A stretch of 64,000 nucleotides of DNA from Cupriavidus basilensis OR16 (GTDB lineage Bacteria; Pseudomonadota; Gammaproteobacteria; Burkholderiales; Burkholderiaceae). The stretch's first letter is position 1, and each line of letters opens with the position of its first letter. The stretch lies in NCBI RefSeq assembly GCF_000243095.1, contig NZ_AHJE01000003.1, forward strand, positions 179,431-243,430, given 5' to 3'. This document shows positions 9,090-18,938 of this stretch, one piece after another. The notes under the pieces were generated by a model. The model ran no database searches and was not told where the DNA came from. It worked only from the letters and a program-made list of their open reading frames with translations. The position numbers and the translations under genes were made by a program.

Positions 9090-10430
9090 ATGACGCAGAT
9101 GCAACTGAACGTGACAGGGCAGTCGCCCGACCACGGCACGCCCGGCTACCAATCCGGCTTTGCCAACGAGCTCGCTACCGAGGCGCTGCCCGGTGCCTTG
9201 CCGGTCGGGCAGAATTCGCCCCAGCGCGCGCCCTATGGCCTGTATGCCGAGCAGATTTCCGGCACGGCGTTCACTGCGCCGCGCGCGCACAACCGGCGCA
9301 GCTGGTGCTATCGCATCCGCCCGGCGGCGATGCACGAGCCGTTCACGCGGCTTGAGCAGTCGCGCATCGTCAGTCATTTCGATGCGGTGCCGCCGTCGCC
9401 CAACCAGATGCGCTGGAGCCCGCCGGCGATGCCCGGCGAACCCACCGATTTTGTCGACGGCATTGTCACCATGGCCGGCAATGGCAGCCCGCAAGCCATG
9501 TCGGGCTGCGGCATCCACCTGTACCTGGCCAACCGGTCGATGACGGATCGCTTCTTCTACAACGCCGACGGCGAGATGCTGATCGTGCCACAGCAGGGCA
9601 GGCTGCGCGTGGCGACCGAGATGGGCCTGCTGGATGTCGAACCGCAGGAGATCGTGGTGATCCCGCGTGGTGTGCGTTTTCGCGTGGAGCTGCCGGACGG
9701 CGAGGCGCGCGGCTATATCTGCGAGAACTACGGCGCCTTGTTCCGCCTGCCCGACCTGGGCGTGCTCGGGTCCAACGGCCTGGCCAATCCGCGCGATTTC
9801 CTCACGCCGCATGCGTGGTACGAGGATCGCGAGGGCGATTTCGAATTGGTGGCGAAGTTCCAGGGCAACCTGTGGCGCGCCGCGATCGGACACTCGCCGC
9901 TGGATGTGGTGGCCTGGCACGGCAACTATGCGCCGTACAAGTATGACCTGCGCCGCTTCAACACCATTGGCTCGATCAGCTTCGATCATCCGGACCCGTC
10001 GATCTTCCTGGTGTTGCAAAGCCCCTCGGACACCCCGGGCGTGGACGCCATCGATTTCGTCATCTTTGGCCCGCGCTGGCTGGCGATGCAGAACACGTTC
10101 CGCCCGCCCTGGTTCCACCGCAATATCGCCAGCGAGTTCATGGGCCTGATCGAGGGCGTCTACGATGCCAAGGCCGATGGCTTCTCGCCTGGCGGCGCCA
10201 GCCTGCACAACTGCATGAGCGGCCACGGCCCGGACGCCGAGACGTTCGCCAAGGCCACCGCCGCGGATACCTCGCAGCCGCACCGCATCAGCGATACCAT
10301 GGCGTTCATGTTCGAGACGCCGGCCGTGATCCAGCCGACGCCGTATGCAGCGGAGTCGGCGCAGTTGCAGGACGATTACTACCGGTGCTGGCAAGGCCTG
10401 AAGAAGCATTTCAACCCCAACGAGCGCTGA
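9090..10430 (+). CDS. hmgA: Homogentisate 1,2-dioxygenase
   Basis: A 446-residue cupin-fold ring-cleavage enzyme that opens homogentisate to maleylacetoacetate in tyrosine/phenylalanine breakdown, using non-haem Fe(II). The N-terminal YQSGFANEL...QNSPQ signature and the metal-ligand region ([12 protein letters not shown], then [12 protein letters not shown], carrying the two His and the Glu) are intact. The length matches the family (430-450). GAGGAAG precedes the ATG. fahA follows ~105 bp downstream, giving the last two characteristic enzymes of the pathway. No maleylacetoacetate isomerase gene is in the window. Confidence 0.97.
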   Translation: MTQMQLNVTGQSPDHGTPGYQSGFANELATEALPGALPVGQNSPQRAPYGLYAEQISGTAFTAPRAHNRRSWCYRIRPAAMHEPFTRLEQSRIVSHFDAVPPSPNQMRWSPPAMPGEPTDFVDGIVTMAGNGSPQAMSGCGIHLYLANRSMTDRFFYNADGEMLIVPQQGRLRVATEMGLLDVEPQEIVVIPRGVRFRVELPDGEARGYICENYGALFRLPDLGVLGSNGLANPRDFLTPHAWYEDREGDFELVAKFQGNLWRAAIGHSPLDVVAWHGNYAPYKYDLRRFNTIGSISFDHPDPSIFLVLQSPSDTPGVDAIDFVIFGPRWLAMQNTFRPPWFHRNIASEFMGLIEGVYDAKADGFSPGGASLHNCMSGHGPDAETFAKATAADTSQPHRISDTMAFMFETPAVIQPTPYAAESAQLQDDYYRCWQGLKKHFNPNER

Positions 10431-10534
10431 TCCTCAAGCCCCAAGGCCTGTTCCATATGGCCAACCATCATGAATCGGGGTGCCCGCTGCCATATGCCGC
10501 AGGCACCCCTTGTCATTCCCTTCCGGAGCCCCCG

Positions 10535-11797
10535 ATGACCACTGTCCAGAAGAGTTGGATCGAATCCGCCAACGATGGCGTTACGCATTTCCCGCTGCAG
10601 AACCTGCCCTACGGCATCTTTTCCCCGAACGGGCAGGGCCCGCGCGTTGGTGTCGCCATCGGCGACTTCATTCTCGACCTGTCCGTGCTGGACGCGGCCG
10701 GCTTGCTGCCGGCTTCTGTCAAAGGCGTGTTTGCCGGCGCGACGCTCAATGCTTTCATCGCGCTCGGCAAGCCGGTCTGGACCGAAACCCGCCAGCGCCT
10801 GAGCGCCATGCTGGCGGCGGACGACACCACCTTGCACCCCAAGTCCGCGCTGCATGAGCAGGCCCTGGTGCCGATGGCCTGGGCGACCTTGCATCTGCCG
10901 GTGGACATCCCGGGCTACACCGATTTCTACTCCTCGCGTGAGCACGCCACCAACGTCGGGCGCATGTTCCGCGATCCGGACAATGCGCTGCTGCCCAATT
11001 GGCTCGAGATTCCCATCGGCTACAACGGCCGCGCCAGCTCGGTGGTGGTGAGCGGCACGGCACTGCGCCGCCCCAAGGGCCAGATCAAGCCGCCTAACGC
11101 GCCGCGCCCGATCTTTACCGCTTGCCAGAAGCTCGATTACGAACTGGAAATGGCATTCATCGTCGGCAAGCCGTCGGCGCTGGGCGAGCCGGTCAGCACC
11201 TCCGCCGCGGCCGGGCACATGTTCGGCATGGTGATCCTGAACGACTGGAGCGCGCGCGATATCCAGCAATGGGAGTACGTGCCGCTGGGCCCGTTCAACA
11301 GCAAAGGCTTCGGCACCTCGATCTCCCCGTGGGTGGTCACCATGGACGCGCTGGAGCCGTTCCGCCGTGACAATCCGGTGCAGTCGCCCGAGCCGCTGGC
11401 GTATCTGCAGCAGCCCGAGCGCAATGCCTATGACATCGCCCTCGAAGTCTCGCTGCGCCCCGAGGGCGCGGCGCAGGGCACCACCGTCTGCCGCACCAAC
11501 TTCAAGGCCATGTACTGGACCATGGTGCAGCAACTGGCGCACCACACCGTGTCTGGCTGCAATGTCCGCGTGGGTGACCTGATGGGCTCCGGCACCATCA
11601 GCGGCACCACGCCGGATTCCTACGGCAGCCTGCTGGAGCTGACCCGCAACGGTGCCGAGCCCCTGACGCTGGCGGACGGCGGCAAGCGTGGTTTCCTGGA
11701 AGATGGCGACGAAGTGGTCATGGCCGGCTGGTGCCAGGGCGATGGCTATCGCGTCGGATTCGGCGAGGTGGTGGGGAAGATCCTGCCCGCGCTTTAA
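10535..11797 (+). CDS. fahA: Fumarylacetoacetase
   Basis: A 420-residue hydrolase that splits fumarylacetoacetate to fumarate and acetoacetate, the last step of homogentisate degradation. Visible features are the N-terminal SH3-like part (PYGIFS...RVGVAIGD), the metal-binding acidic residues (YELEMAFIVG), and the signature NDWSARDIQQWEYVPLGPF with the Lys/Gly loop SKGFGTSISPW. The start at 10535 is chosen because TTCCGGAG lies just upstream and the protein then begins like its relatives, although an in-frame start exists further upstream inside hmgA. It converges on the pigment locus with only 22 bp between. Confidence 0.96.
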   Translation: MTTVQKSWIESANDGVTHFPLQNLPYGIFSPNGQGPRVGVAIGDFILDLSVLDAAGLLPASVKGVFAGATLNAFIALGKPVWTETRQRLSAMLAADDTTLHPKSALHEQALVPMAWATLHLPVDIPGYTDFYSSREHATNVGRMFRDPDNALLPNWLEIPIGYNGRASSVVVSGTALRRPKGQIKPPNAPRPIFTACQKLDYELEMAFIVGKPSALGEPVSTSAAAGHMFGMVILNDWSARDIQQWEYVPLGPFNSKGFGTSISPWVVTMDALEPFRRDNPVQSPEPLAYLQQPERNAYDIALEVSLRPEGAAQGTTVCRTNFKAMYWTMVQQLAHHTVSGCNVRVGDLMGSGTISGTTPDSYGSLLELTRNGAEPLTLADGGKRGFLEDGDEVVMAGWCQGDGYRVGFGEVVGKILPAL

Positions 11798-11819
11798 GGG
11801 ATCCAGCGAAGCAACGCGG

Positions 11820-12240
11820 CTAATCAACCGGGCTAAGCGGGACATCCAGGATGACCGCAGCGCGGCCGGCCAGCAGCAGTTGGCCGGCCGCGCTCACTTC
11901 AAAGGCATAGAGGATGTTGCTCTCGCCGCCGCTGATGCGGTGGGCTTCCACCCGCAGCGGCGCGGCGATATCGTCAAGTCGCGCCACGCGCAGATCCAGT
12001 TTGCGCACACTGGCCAGGTAGCCCACACGCGGGCGCTGCGCGGGCAGTTGCAGCGCGGCCCACGGCCGCCAGGCGTCCGTGGGCGCGCAGCGGGTTATCG
12101 GGGTGGCTGTGGCTGGTGGCTTCGCAACGGATGAATTCCGGGCTCCAGTCGAGCACGCTGTCCAGCAGGCACATGGTGCCCTGATGCGGAATATGCGCGG
12201 CGATCCAGGCGTGCCTCAGCGGTGCCGTGTCCGGATTCAT
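11820..12240 (-). pseudogene. Hotdog-fold 3-hydroxyacyl-ACP dehydratase of the polyene locus, small deletion with frameshift
   Basis: The N-terminal half (HIPHQGTMCLLDSVLDW, residues ~16-32) is typical of ApeP/FabZ-like dehydratases of aryl polyene clusters and continues to AHGRLAAV. The frame then changes, and LQLPAQRPRVGYLASVRKLD to the C-terminus reads in another frame. A homologue would carry about 13-15 further residues at the junction (near 12055). Start and stop codons are intact, and the ATG overlaps the stop of the chain-length factor gene (ATGA). It would dehydrate the 3-hydroxyacyl-ACP intermediates. Total length as written is ~140 codons versus ~150 expected. Confidence 0.75.
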
Positions 12241-13037
12241 GACGTCATGCCGACCGTCGCCATCCGCAGGCGCAAATCGTCCAGATAGTCGATCACCACC
12301 TCGCTCGGGCCACCCAGTGCCAGCGCCTGCAGCAGGGGCAGGGCCCGTGCCGCGGGTATGCCCTGGCGCAACCGTTCCAGCCCGGGGTCCGTCATCCGGC
12401 TCGCCGGTGCTTCGGTCAGCGTCACATCGATCCGCGCGAGCGAACGCGCGGTAGGCTCGGGCAGGAGCACCATCGCCACGCCGAATGCGTCGGGGATTGG
12501 CCGGTGGCTGCGCAGCGGTTCCGGATAGTCCGTGTCATAGGCGATCAGCAGGCACGCTTCGCGGTCCACCGCCACCTGGCACAGGGCGTCCAGCAGGCCG
12601 GCGCCGAAGCTGCCGTCGCGCGCGCACAGCACATTGGACGATGCCATGGCGCCGGAGGCTATGCCCCAGTAGCCCGCCGCCGCGTTATGCACGGAGTTGT
12701 GGAAGCGCGTCGGCGAGATCAGCGGGTCGTCGCTGGCCAGTGCTTCGCAGATCAGGTGATAGTTCTGGCCGTCCCCGCTGGATGCACTGAACACGGTCGG
12801 CAGGGCCGCCGCATCCATGCCGCTGGCCGCCGCGGCTTGCCGGCCAAGTGCCAGCGCCAACTTCACGCAGGGACCGGTGCGGCGCCGTTCGGCCGGGGGC
12901 AGGCCGGCCGGTGGCGGCAGCCAGGTCGGTTCGCTGGCGTAAGGCAGCGTGCCGGCAAGCACGGCGGCGCCTTGCGGCCAATCCTTGAAGCCGGGGCCTA
13001 GCAGGCCGAGGCCTTCGATGAATGCGCTGACTTGCAT
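12237..13037 (-). CDS. Beta-ketoacyl synthase, chain-length-factor type
   Basis: A 266-residue thiolase-fold protein (start MQVSAFIEGLGLLGPG at 13037). It has the ketosynthase-like segments FSASSGDGQNY and RFHNSVHNAAAGYW, but no active-site cysteine in the usual ACSS context. This is as expected for the non-catalytic partner of a ketosynthase heterodimer in type II aryl polyene systems. The catalytic partner lies directly upstream (8-bp gap). Together they would extend the polyene on ACP. The gene itself reads as intact. Confidence 0.85.
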   Translation of the reverse strand: MQVSAFIEGLGLLGPGFKDWPQGAAVLAGTLPYASEPTWLPPPAGLPPAERRRTGPCVKLALALGRQAAAASGMDAAALPTVFSASSGDGQNYHLICEALASDDPLISPTRFHNSVHNAAAGYWGIASGAMASSNVLCARDGSFGAGLLDALCQVAVDREACLLIAYDTDYPEPLRSHRPIPDAFGVAMVLLPEPTARSLARIDVTLTEAPASRMTDPGLERLRQGIPAARALPLLQALALGGPSEVVIDYLDDLRLRMATVGMTS

Positions 13038-13045
13038 GGGTAGTT

Positions 13046-14033
13046 TCAACCTGGCGAATCGGCACGCCCAAACAACAGGCTGCAGTTGGAACCGCCAAAG
13101 CCAAAGGCGTTGCTCAGTACGCGATGCACGGGCTGCTCGCGGTTTTGCAGCAGGTAGTCGAGCGGCAGCTCGGGGTCCGGCTCGGTCGTGTTGATGCCCG
13201 CCGGCAGTAGGCCGTGACGCAGCGCCAGCGCGCAGATTACCGCTTCGATGGCGCCGGCGGCTCCCAGCGTGTGGCCGGTCGCACCCTTGGTGGAGCTGCA
13301 CGGCACGCCGGGCAGCAGGTCCAGCATGGCCTTGCCTTCGGCCGCGTCGTTGCTGCGCGTGGCGGTGCCATGCAGGTTGACGTAGTCGATCTGCGCCGGG
13401 GTCAGGCCGGCGCCGGCCAGCGCCTGCGCCATCGCCATGCGGGCGCCCAGGCCTTGCGGGTGCGGCGCGGACATATGGTGGGCATCGCTGGATTCGCCAA
13501 TGCCCAGCAGCAGGATGTCATCGCCGGCGCTCGCCGTGGGCAGGCGCTCTAGCAGCCCGAAGGCAGCGCCTTCGCCGATCGAGATCCCGTCGCGCTGCGC
13601 ATCGTAGGGCCGACATGCCTGGCTGGAAACCAGTTCCAGCGAATTGAATCCGTAGAGCGTGGTGTGGCACAGCGAATCGACGCCGCCCACCACGGCCGCA
13701 TCGATCAGCCCCGCCTCGAGCATGCGACGAGCAGGCAGAGGAGATCGACACCGCCGGCCCGCGCAGGGCGAAGTAGCACCGCACGAACTCCGCCAGCGAG
13801 TAGGGGCTGTGGCTGCCGCGGTAATGAAAGTCCGCCGGCAGCGCGCCGGTATTGGGGGGCAGTGCGGTCTCGTCCACCTGTGCGACTTCACCGATATACG
13901 TATCCAGCCTGATATCGCTGAAGCCGCAGGGGGCCAGGCCACCGCGTTGCGCGCGCAGTGCCGCCAGGGTGGTGTCGAGGCCATGCCCGAGGCAACTGGC
14001 GGCGGTGTAGTGCGAGAAAAGAAGGGGGGACAC
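13046..14033 (-). pseudogene. Beta-ketoacyl-ACP synthase (catalytic KS) of the polyene locus, disrupted
   Basis: The protein begins at a GTG (14033) with LLFSHYTAASCLGHGLDTTL and runs to the active site VSISSACSS (Cys). The frame then shifts near 13735, and ARRMLEAGLIDAAVVGG through the C-terminus follows in another frame. The second half keeps both catalytic His motifs (NLHGTATRSNDAAEG and TKGATGHTLGAAG). About nine residues are missing at the shift. The region between ETALPPN and TGALPADF also looks ~60 residues short, because the usual dinucleotide DCRNNR-to-GTSTSG segment of this family is absent. Total ~329 codons against ~400 in relatives. It would be the main condensing enzyme of the pathway. 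Confidence 0.82.
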
Positions 14034-14120
14034 TGCGTCGTGGATCCGTTTGCGCGGTGCGCAGATTGTAGCAAAAGGCCTGTGCGGGCCACGTCACCAA
14101 CGGCAGGCTGGCGCGGTGTC

Positions 14121-14975
14121 TCAGCGCGTGGCTCGGAGCATGGCATCGCGTACGGTATCGCGCAACGTCACGCAGCGCAACCCAGCGCTCTCGATGGCCC
14201 GCAGCACGCGCGGCAGCGCCGCCAGCACCAGTGGCTGTCCGGCACGATCGTGGCCCGGGTCGCCGTCGTGCATCAGCAGGATGTCACGCTCGGCCAGGCC
14301 CGTCAGCAAGCGGGCCGCGACGCGTCCGGCATCGCCGGCCGCGGCGGTGTCGAAGCCCCTCCGCGTCCAACTGGCCAGGTGCAGGCCAAGCCGGCACAGC
14401 ACGGGCTCGAGAAAGGGATTGCGCAGGCCTGCGGGGGCGCGGAAGAAGCGTGGCGCGGCGCCGGTCAGCTCCGTCAGCACACGTTGTGCCGCGGCGATAT
14501 CGTGCATCTGCCGGGCCGGGCCAAACAGCGAGAAGTGATGGCGATGGTCCAGGCTGTGATTTTCCACTGCGTGCCCGCGCCGCGCGATCTCGCGTACCAG
14601 CGCGGGGTGCCGCGCGGCGCGTGCGCCGATGCAGAAGAAAGTGGCTTGCATCCGGTGCTGGTCCAGCAGGTCCAGGACGCGCGGCGTCACCTCGGGATTG
14701 GGCCCGTCGTCGAAGCTCAGGGCCACGCAGCCTTGTGCCGACGGCGGGAGCCTCAGCAGGTTTGGTCCCAGCCAGGTACTGCGCGGCCACAACCCGGCCG
14801 CCGTCAGCAGCAGGTGCGAGGCGATCACGCCGCCGGCGGCCCATGGCAGGGCCGCGGGTTGCGCGACGATGGCCGCGGCGGCGCCGGCATGTAACGCCAG
14901 CGTACCGCTGACCAGGGCGCCGGGACGCCACGGGCGGGTGTCCTGGATGCTAGGGGAATTGGTTATGGGGTTCAT
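14121..14975 (-). CDS. Polysaccharide deacetylase family protein (NodB domain), membrane-anchored
   Basis: A 284-residue protein with two N-terminal membrane segments (~20-62) and a NodB homology domain. The domain shows LSFDDGPNPEVTPRVLDLL (metal/catalytic Asp pair), HSLDHRHHF (metal His) and FFRAPAGLRNP (active-site loop). The family removes N- or O-acetyl groups from carbohydrates. Its ATG overlaps the stop of the MMPL exporter gene (ATGA), so it is translationally coupled within the polyene operon. Its substrate there is unknown. Possibly it acts on the sugar head group of the pigment or on an envelope glycan. Confidence 0.88.
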   Translation of the reverse strand: MNPITNSPSIQDTRPWRPGALVSGTLALHAGAAAAIVAQPAALPWAAGGVIASHLLLTAAGLWPRSTWLGPNLLRLPPSAQGCVALSFDDGPNPEVTPRVLDLLDQHRMQATFFCIGARAARHPALVREIARRGHAVENHSLDHRHHFSLFGPARQMHDIAAAQRVLTELTGAAPRFFRAPAGLRNPFLEPVLCRLGLHLASWTRRGFDTAAAGDAGRVAARLLTGLAERDILLMHDGDPGHDRAGQPLVLAALPRVLRAIESAGLRCVTLRDTVRDAMLRATR

Positions 14976-16947
14976 GGTTGGTTCCTGGCCGGCGCGGACA
15001 ACAGCGCAGGCGGCGCCAGGATAGCCGAAAACAATAGTGCCAGCACCGCGCCGGGGCCCACGGTCATGCCGAACGCTTGCAGCAATGGCAGGCTCGAGAA
15101 GGCGAGCAGGCCAAAGGCCGCCACCGTGGTCATGTTGGCCAGCATCAGGGATACCAGGGTATGCGGTGAGATGGCGCTGTCCTGTAGTTCGAGCCCACCG
15201 CGATCAGCAGCAGCATGCCGACCAGGTGGAGGATGGTGAGCTGCCGTCCGCTGGCGGCCAGTCCCGCCACGACCACGAGCGTGGCTGCAGCCAGCGGCAG
15301 CAGGGTGCCCAGCACGCGCTGGGGCGAGCGCAGCGCGATCGCCAGCAGCACGGCAATGGCGGCCAGCCCGCCAAGCGACAGGTGCAGCGCTTCGCGCATA
15401 TAGCTGTCGTAGAGATGGTCGGATTCGTACTTCAGGTCGACAAAGAGCGTATCGTGCAAGCCAGCGCGCGCAATGGCCGCGCGGATCGGCTCCGCGTCCA
15501 GGCTCGGTTTGCCCTGCGCGGCCGTCGCGGGCGCGCGCAGCGGCAGCGTCGCGCTCCAGCGCTCGCCGCGGCGGGTTAGCAGCCCGTCGACGGCGAGCGC
15601 CATCGAAGTGCCGCGCAGGTCTTCCCGGCGCAGCGGCGCCGCGCTGCGCGTCTGCTCGGCTTCGTCCAGGAATGGCGCAAACAGGCTGGGCTTCACGGGT
15701 TGATCCGCTACCGCCGCCTGCAGCCGTTGCGCCAGTTCCTGCCGCGGCGGCAGGCTGGCCTGCCGGGTGTGCTGGGTGGCCAGGCTGGGCAGGTAGCGTG
15801 CCGGGCTCTCGTAGCCCGCGATGACGCCTTGCGCCACCAGCGGGTCCAGCTCTCGGGCCACGCGCTCCGCACCCTGCAGCACGCTTTCCTGGTCGGGGCC
15901 GGACAACACCACGAGGTAACGCACGTCCGGTGCGCCGAGGTCGGCGCGCAACGAGGCATCGAGTGCCTGTTCCTGCTCGGGCACCGGGCTAAGCGAGGCG
16001 AGTTCCTGGCTCCACAGCGGGCCGCGCTGCATTAGCAGCACCGTGCCGGCGGCCAGCAGCAGCGCGGCCATCGGCCAGCGCAGCCGGTGGGCATGCGCGG
16101 CGATGCGGGCCAGGCGCATGCCCAGCGGCGTGACGTCGCGCATGCGCAGTTTGGCCGGCGCCAGCCGCGGCAGCACGAAGCGCGTGACCAGGGCTGCCGT
16201 GGTCAGCCCGGCAATGGAATACAGCCCCAGCTGGGCCAGCCCCGGGAAACCCGAAAGCAGCAGCGCGGGCGCTGACCGAGAACACGCCAGGGCCGGTCAT
16301 CACGAGGCGGTGAGCTTCGGCGCCGGCCTGTGCTTGCTGCGCTTGCTCGAAGGCCTGGCGGATGGCGGCGATGGCACTCGCTTGGCCGTCGGTGTCGGAG
16401 CCTGCGCTGGCGGTTTGCGCCAGCAGCACGGCGCGCTTGCCGTCACGCGAGATCCAAGCGCCATCGCGCAGCGGCACGCGCTGGTTGCTGTCGAGTTGGC
16501 CCAGTATGGAGGTGATTTCGCCAGTGGGGTCGCGTGGCAACAGCGTCTTGGTGAAGTGGGGCTGAGCAGGTAGCGATGCGCATAGAGGAAACGCTGGTCG
16601 CTGGCCTGGTTGACCGGCTCGCCATTGTTGACCGAGGACAAGCGCGGATCGGCACGTAGCTTTGCCGCCACCGCTTTGGAAAGCGCGGCGCGCCCGGCGG
16701 TGTCGCCGCCTTCGATGCCAAGCAGGATCAGGCGCGAGACCCAGCCTTCGCGCAATTGGTCCACCAGCAATTGCTGCTCCGCGCTGGGCGCGCGCGGGAG
16801 GAAGGCGGACAAGTCCGTGGTGAAACTGGTGCGGGAAACCGCCGCAGCGCACGCTAGCAGGAATACCAGCCACAGGCCGACCGCCACGCGCGCCGGCCGC
16901 CCGGACAGGCGCTGGCGCAAGTTGTCGCCGCGAGCCTGTCCGGTCAT
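14972..16947 (-). pseudogene. MMPL/RND-family exporter of the polyene locus, three frame breaks
   Basis: Pieces in three frames reconstruct one protein. The N-terminus has TM1 and the start of the periplasmic domain (RTSFTTDLSAFLP). The frame changes at ~16562 within AGCCCCACTTC, where one base is missing for SPHFTKTLLP. A periplasmic part follows to VFSVSARA, then a break at ~16270 where the first membrane bundle (about 80-100 residues, TM2-5) is missing. LSGFPGLAQLGLYSIAG restores the second periplasmic domain, and a third break at ~15187 after AVGSNY comes before SAISPHTLVSLMLAN. The true stop at 14974-14972 overlaps the deacetylase start. Relatives (~770-800 residues) carry the finished polyene-lipid across the inner membrane. 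This copy cannot encode that protein as written. Confidence 0.85.
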
Positions 16948-17592
16948 GGTGCGCCGGCGGTCTTGATCTGCATCACCGAGCGGTCGCCGTCGGCCTGCAC
17001 GATCTCCACGCTATCGAGCGTGTCCCGCGCGCCGTCGATGCGGATCTGCTTGACCATGCCCGCCATGCGCGAATCGGCCGGTGTCAGGGTCAACGTCCAG
17101 CGCGCGGCGCGGCCCTCGATGCCGAGGCGATAGTAGCGCTCCAGCGCATTGCGGTTGCCGGCCAGGGTGCCGCGGATGCTTAAAGGCCGCGATTTCGGGG
17201 TAATTCTGCAGCGGCATCACGAAGCGCTTGCCGCTGCGCTCCACCGTCATCATGTCGCCGTCGAGCACCAGGTTCTCCGGCTTGGGCGTGACGGTACGTT
17301 TTTCCAGATGATCCGGCGCCACGAAGACCAGCTCGCCCGACGACACCACCGGACGCTCGAGCATGGCGAGATACTTGGTCTCGGTAAAACGCACGCGCCT
17401 GGATTTGCGCTGCGCCAGCGCGAACATCAGCTGATCCACGCCCCAGGTCGCGGAAGCGGTGGCGGGCGGTTCGGCGGCCTGCGCGAGCGGCGGGGTGCCC
17501 ACGTTAAGCGCGCCAGCAATGCAGGCAAGCACGGACAGCCGCGCAAGAAAACGCAGACGGCAGGGCTGGCGGGCGTTAGGGGATCGGGGCAT
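16944..17592 (-). pseudogene. LolA-like outer-membrane lipoprotein carrier of the polyene locus, frameshifted
   Basis: It has a signal peptide (ends ...LAQA), then the LolA-like beta-strand region (RVRFTETKYLAMLERPVVSSGELVF, HLEKRTVTPKPE). After LQNYPEIAAF the frame changes at ~17182 (TTTAAGC, about 5 bases short of the expected TTTATCGAAAGC). SIRGTLAGNRNALERYYRL then reads to a stop at 16946-16944, overlapping the MMPL start (ATGA). In aryl polyene systems this protein accepts the lipid in the periplasm downstream of the MMPL pump. The N-terminal ~135 residues are intact. Confidence 0.82.
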
Positions 17593-17595
17593 GGG

Positions 17596-18567
17596 TCAGG
17601 GCTCGTTGCCGGGCGGCGGCGCGCTGGAAAGCGGCGGGCCGGACTGCCAGAAGTCGTAGAAGTTGAACCAGTTGTACGGCGCGTCGTGGCAGTGACGTTC
17701 CAGCATGCCCACGTAGCGCGCCAGCGCGGCCTGGACTTCGTGCTCGCGCTGGCCGCGCGCCACGTGCGAGAAATCCGCCAGCGTCTCGAAATGAATATCG
17801 TACCGGTTGCCGCCGCGGTACAGCCCGGTCATGAAGATCACGGGACGGCGCAGCATGGCCGCCATGCGCAGCGGGCCGGTGGGGAAGCCCGCCGGCGCGC
17901 CGAGGAAATCGCACTGCTGCACGGGATCGGTGGCGCGCTGCGAGAGCGTGCGGTCGGCCAGCATGCCGATCATGAAGCCGCGCTCCAGGTATTCGCGCAC
18001 CTTCAGCATGGCATCGATGCGGCCGAGCGCAATCAAATCCTGGCGCAAGGCCGGGTTGATGGCTTCAAGCACGTCGTTGAGCTTGTGTGCGTTCTCCTCG
18101 TACATGGTGATCGCCACCCGCAGGTTGGGTCGTAGGCGGCCCACGGCGCGGATCACTTCGAAGCTGCCCATGTGCGCACCCAGCAGGAAGGCGCCACCGC
18201 CTCGCGCCATGGCTGCGTCCACCAGTTCGCCGCCATGCACGCGGATGTCGAACAGGTCGAAGCGTTCGTTGAGCAGGTAGATCCGGTCGTGGATGGTCGC
18301 GGCGAAGGTGAATACGTGCTTGAAACCGTCGCTCCAGCCGGCGTAGCGTCCCAGCACGCGGTCCAGGTAGGCGCGCGAGGCATGGCGCGCGATTGGCGAG
18401 AACAGCACGAAGTAAGCGGTGATCAGGCGCAGCGCGGCGCGCCCGAACGGACGGCCAAGCCGCAATGAGAGCCAGCTCATGATGCGCAGCAAGGTGATGT
18501 TGCTGCGCTCCTCACGGCTGGACCAGTCGGCGCTGGCGGCTTGCTGTCGCTTGGCAGGCCACGTCAT
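17596..18567 (-). CDS. LpxL/HtrB-like lysophospholipid/lipid A-type acyltransferase
   Basis: A 323-residue member of the LpxL/HtrB family: the membrane-binding N-terminus, GAHMGSFEVIRA with the HX4E catalytic pair, and the later DRTLSQ and QQCDFLGAPAGFP substrate-loop motifs. In aryl polyene and flexirubin loci this enzyme type attaches an acyl or polyene chain to a lipid or sugar carrier at the inner membrane. Its ATG overlaps the stop of the dehydratase gene (ATGA). Length and motifs are complete. Confidence 0.88.
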   Translation of the reverse strand: MTWPAKRQQAASADWSSREERSNITLLRIMSWLSLRLGRPFGRAALRLITAYFVLFSPIARHASRAYLDRVLGRYAGWSDGFKHVFTFAATIHDRIYLLNERFDLFDIRVHGGELVDAAMARGGGAFLLGAHMGSFEVIRAVGRLRPNLRVAITMYEENAHKLNDVLEAINPALRQDLIALGRIDAMLKVREYLERGFMIGMLADRTLSQRATDPVQQCDFLGAPAGFPTGPLRMAAMLRRPVIFMTGLYRGGNRYDIHFETLADFSHVARGQREHEVQAALARYVGMLERHCHDAPYNWFNFYDFWQSGPPLSSAPPPGNEP

Positions 18568-18938
18568 GCGCCGTTTCCCCCGGACTGCGGCGCCGGCCCC
18601 GGTGGGGTCAGCGTGCCGCTTGCCACGTCACGGCCGTTGGCGTCGAGCGTGAAGTGGATGGTGCCGCGTGCATCGGTTTCATACGTGAGCGTCACCGATT
18701 CTCCGGGCGATACCGGGCTCAGGAACTTGACCGAGCCGATCTGGAAGATCTCCAGCGGTTGCGCCAGCGCCGCGCCGATCAGCATGATCGCGTGATCCAG
18801 CAGCACCACGCCCGGCACCACCGGATGGCCGGGGAAATGCCCGGCCATCGCGGGGTGATCGGGCGCGATGACGAAGCTGGCAGCAGCGCGCGCTTCGCCT
18901 TGCTCGGGGCGGTGGCCGGGTTGGTCCGCGCGCATCAT
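18564..18938 (-). CDS. 3-hydroxyacyl-ACP dehydratase, FabZ/ApeI-like hotdog protein
   Basis: A 124-residue single hotdog domain with the catalytic-helix segment HFPGHPVVPGVVLLDHA (His, and Asp in place of the usual Glu region) and the strand QIGSVKFLSPVSPGE. It would remove water from 3-hydroxyacyl-ACP intermediates to build the conjugated polyene. The stop and start overlap both neighbours by ATGA, which indicates one tightly coupled operon. Start at the first of two adjacent ATGs. Confidence 0.87.
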   Translation of the reverse strand: MMRADQPGHRPEQGEARAAASFVIAPDHPAMAGHFPGHPVVPGVVLLDHAIMLIGAALAQPLEIFQIGSVKFLSPVSPGESVTLTYETDARGTIHFTLDANGRDVASGTLTPPGPAPQSGGNGA

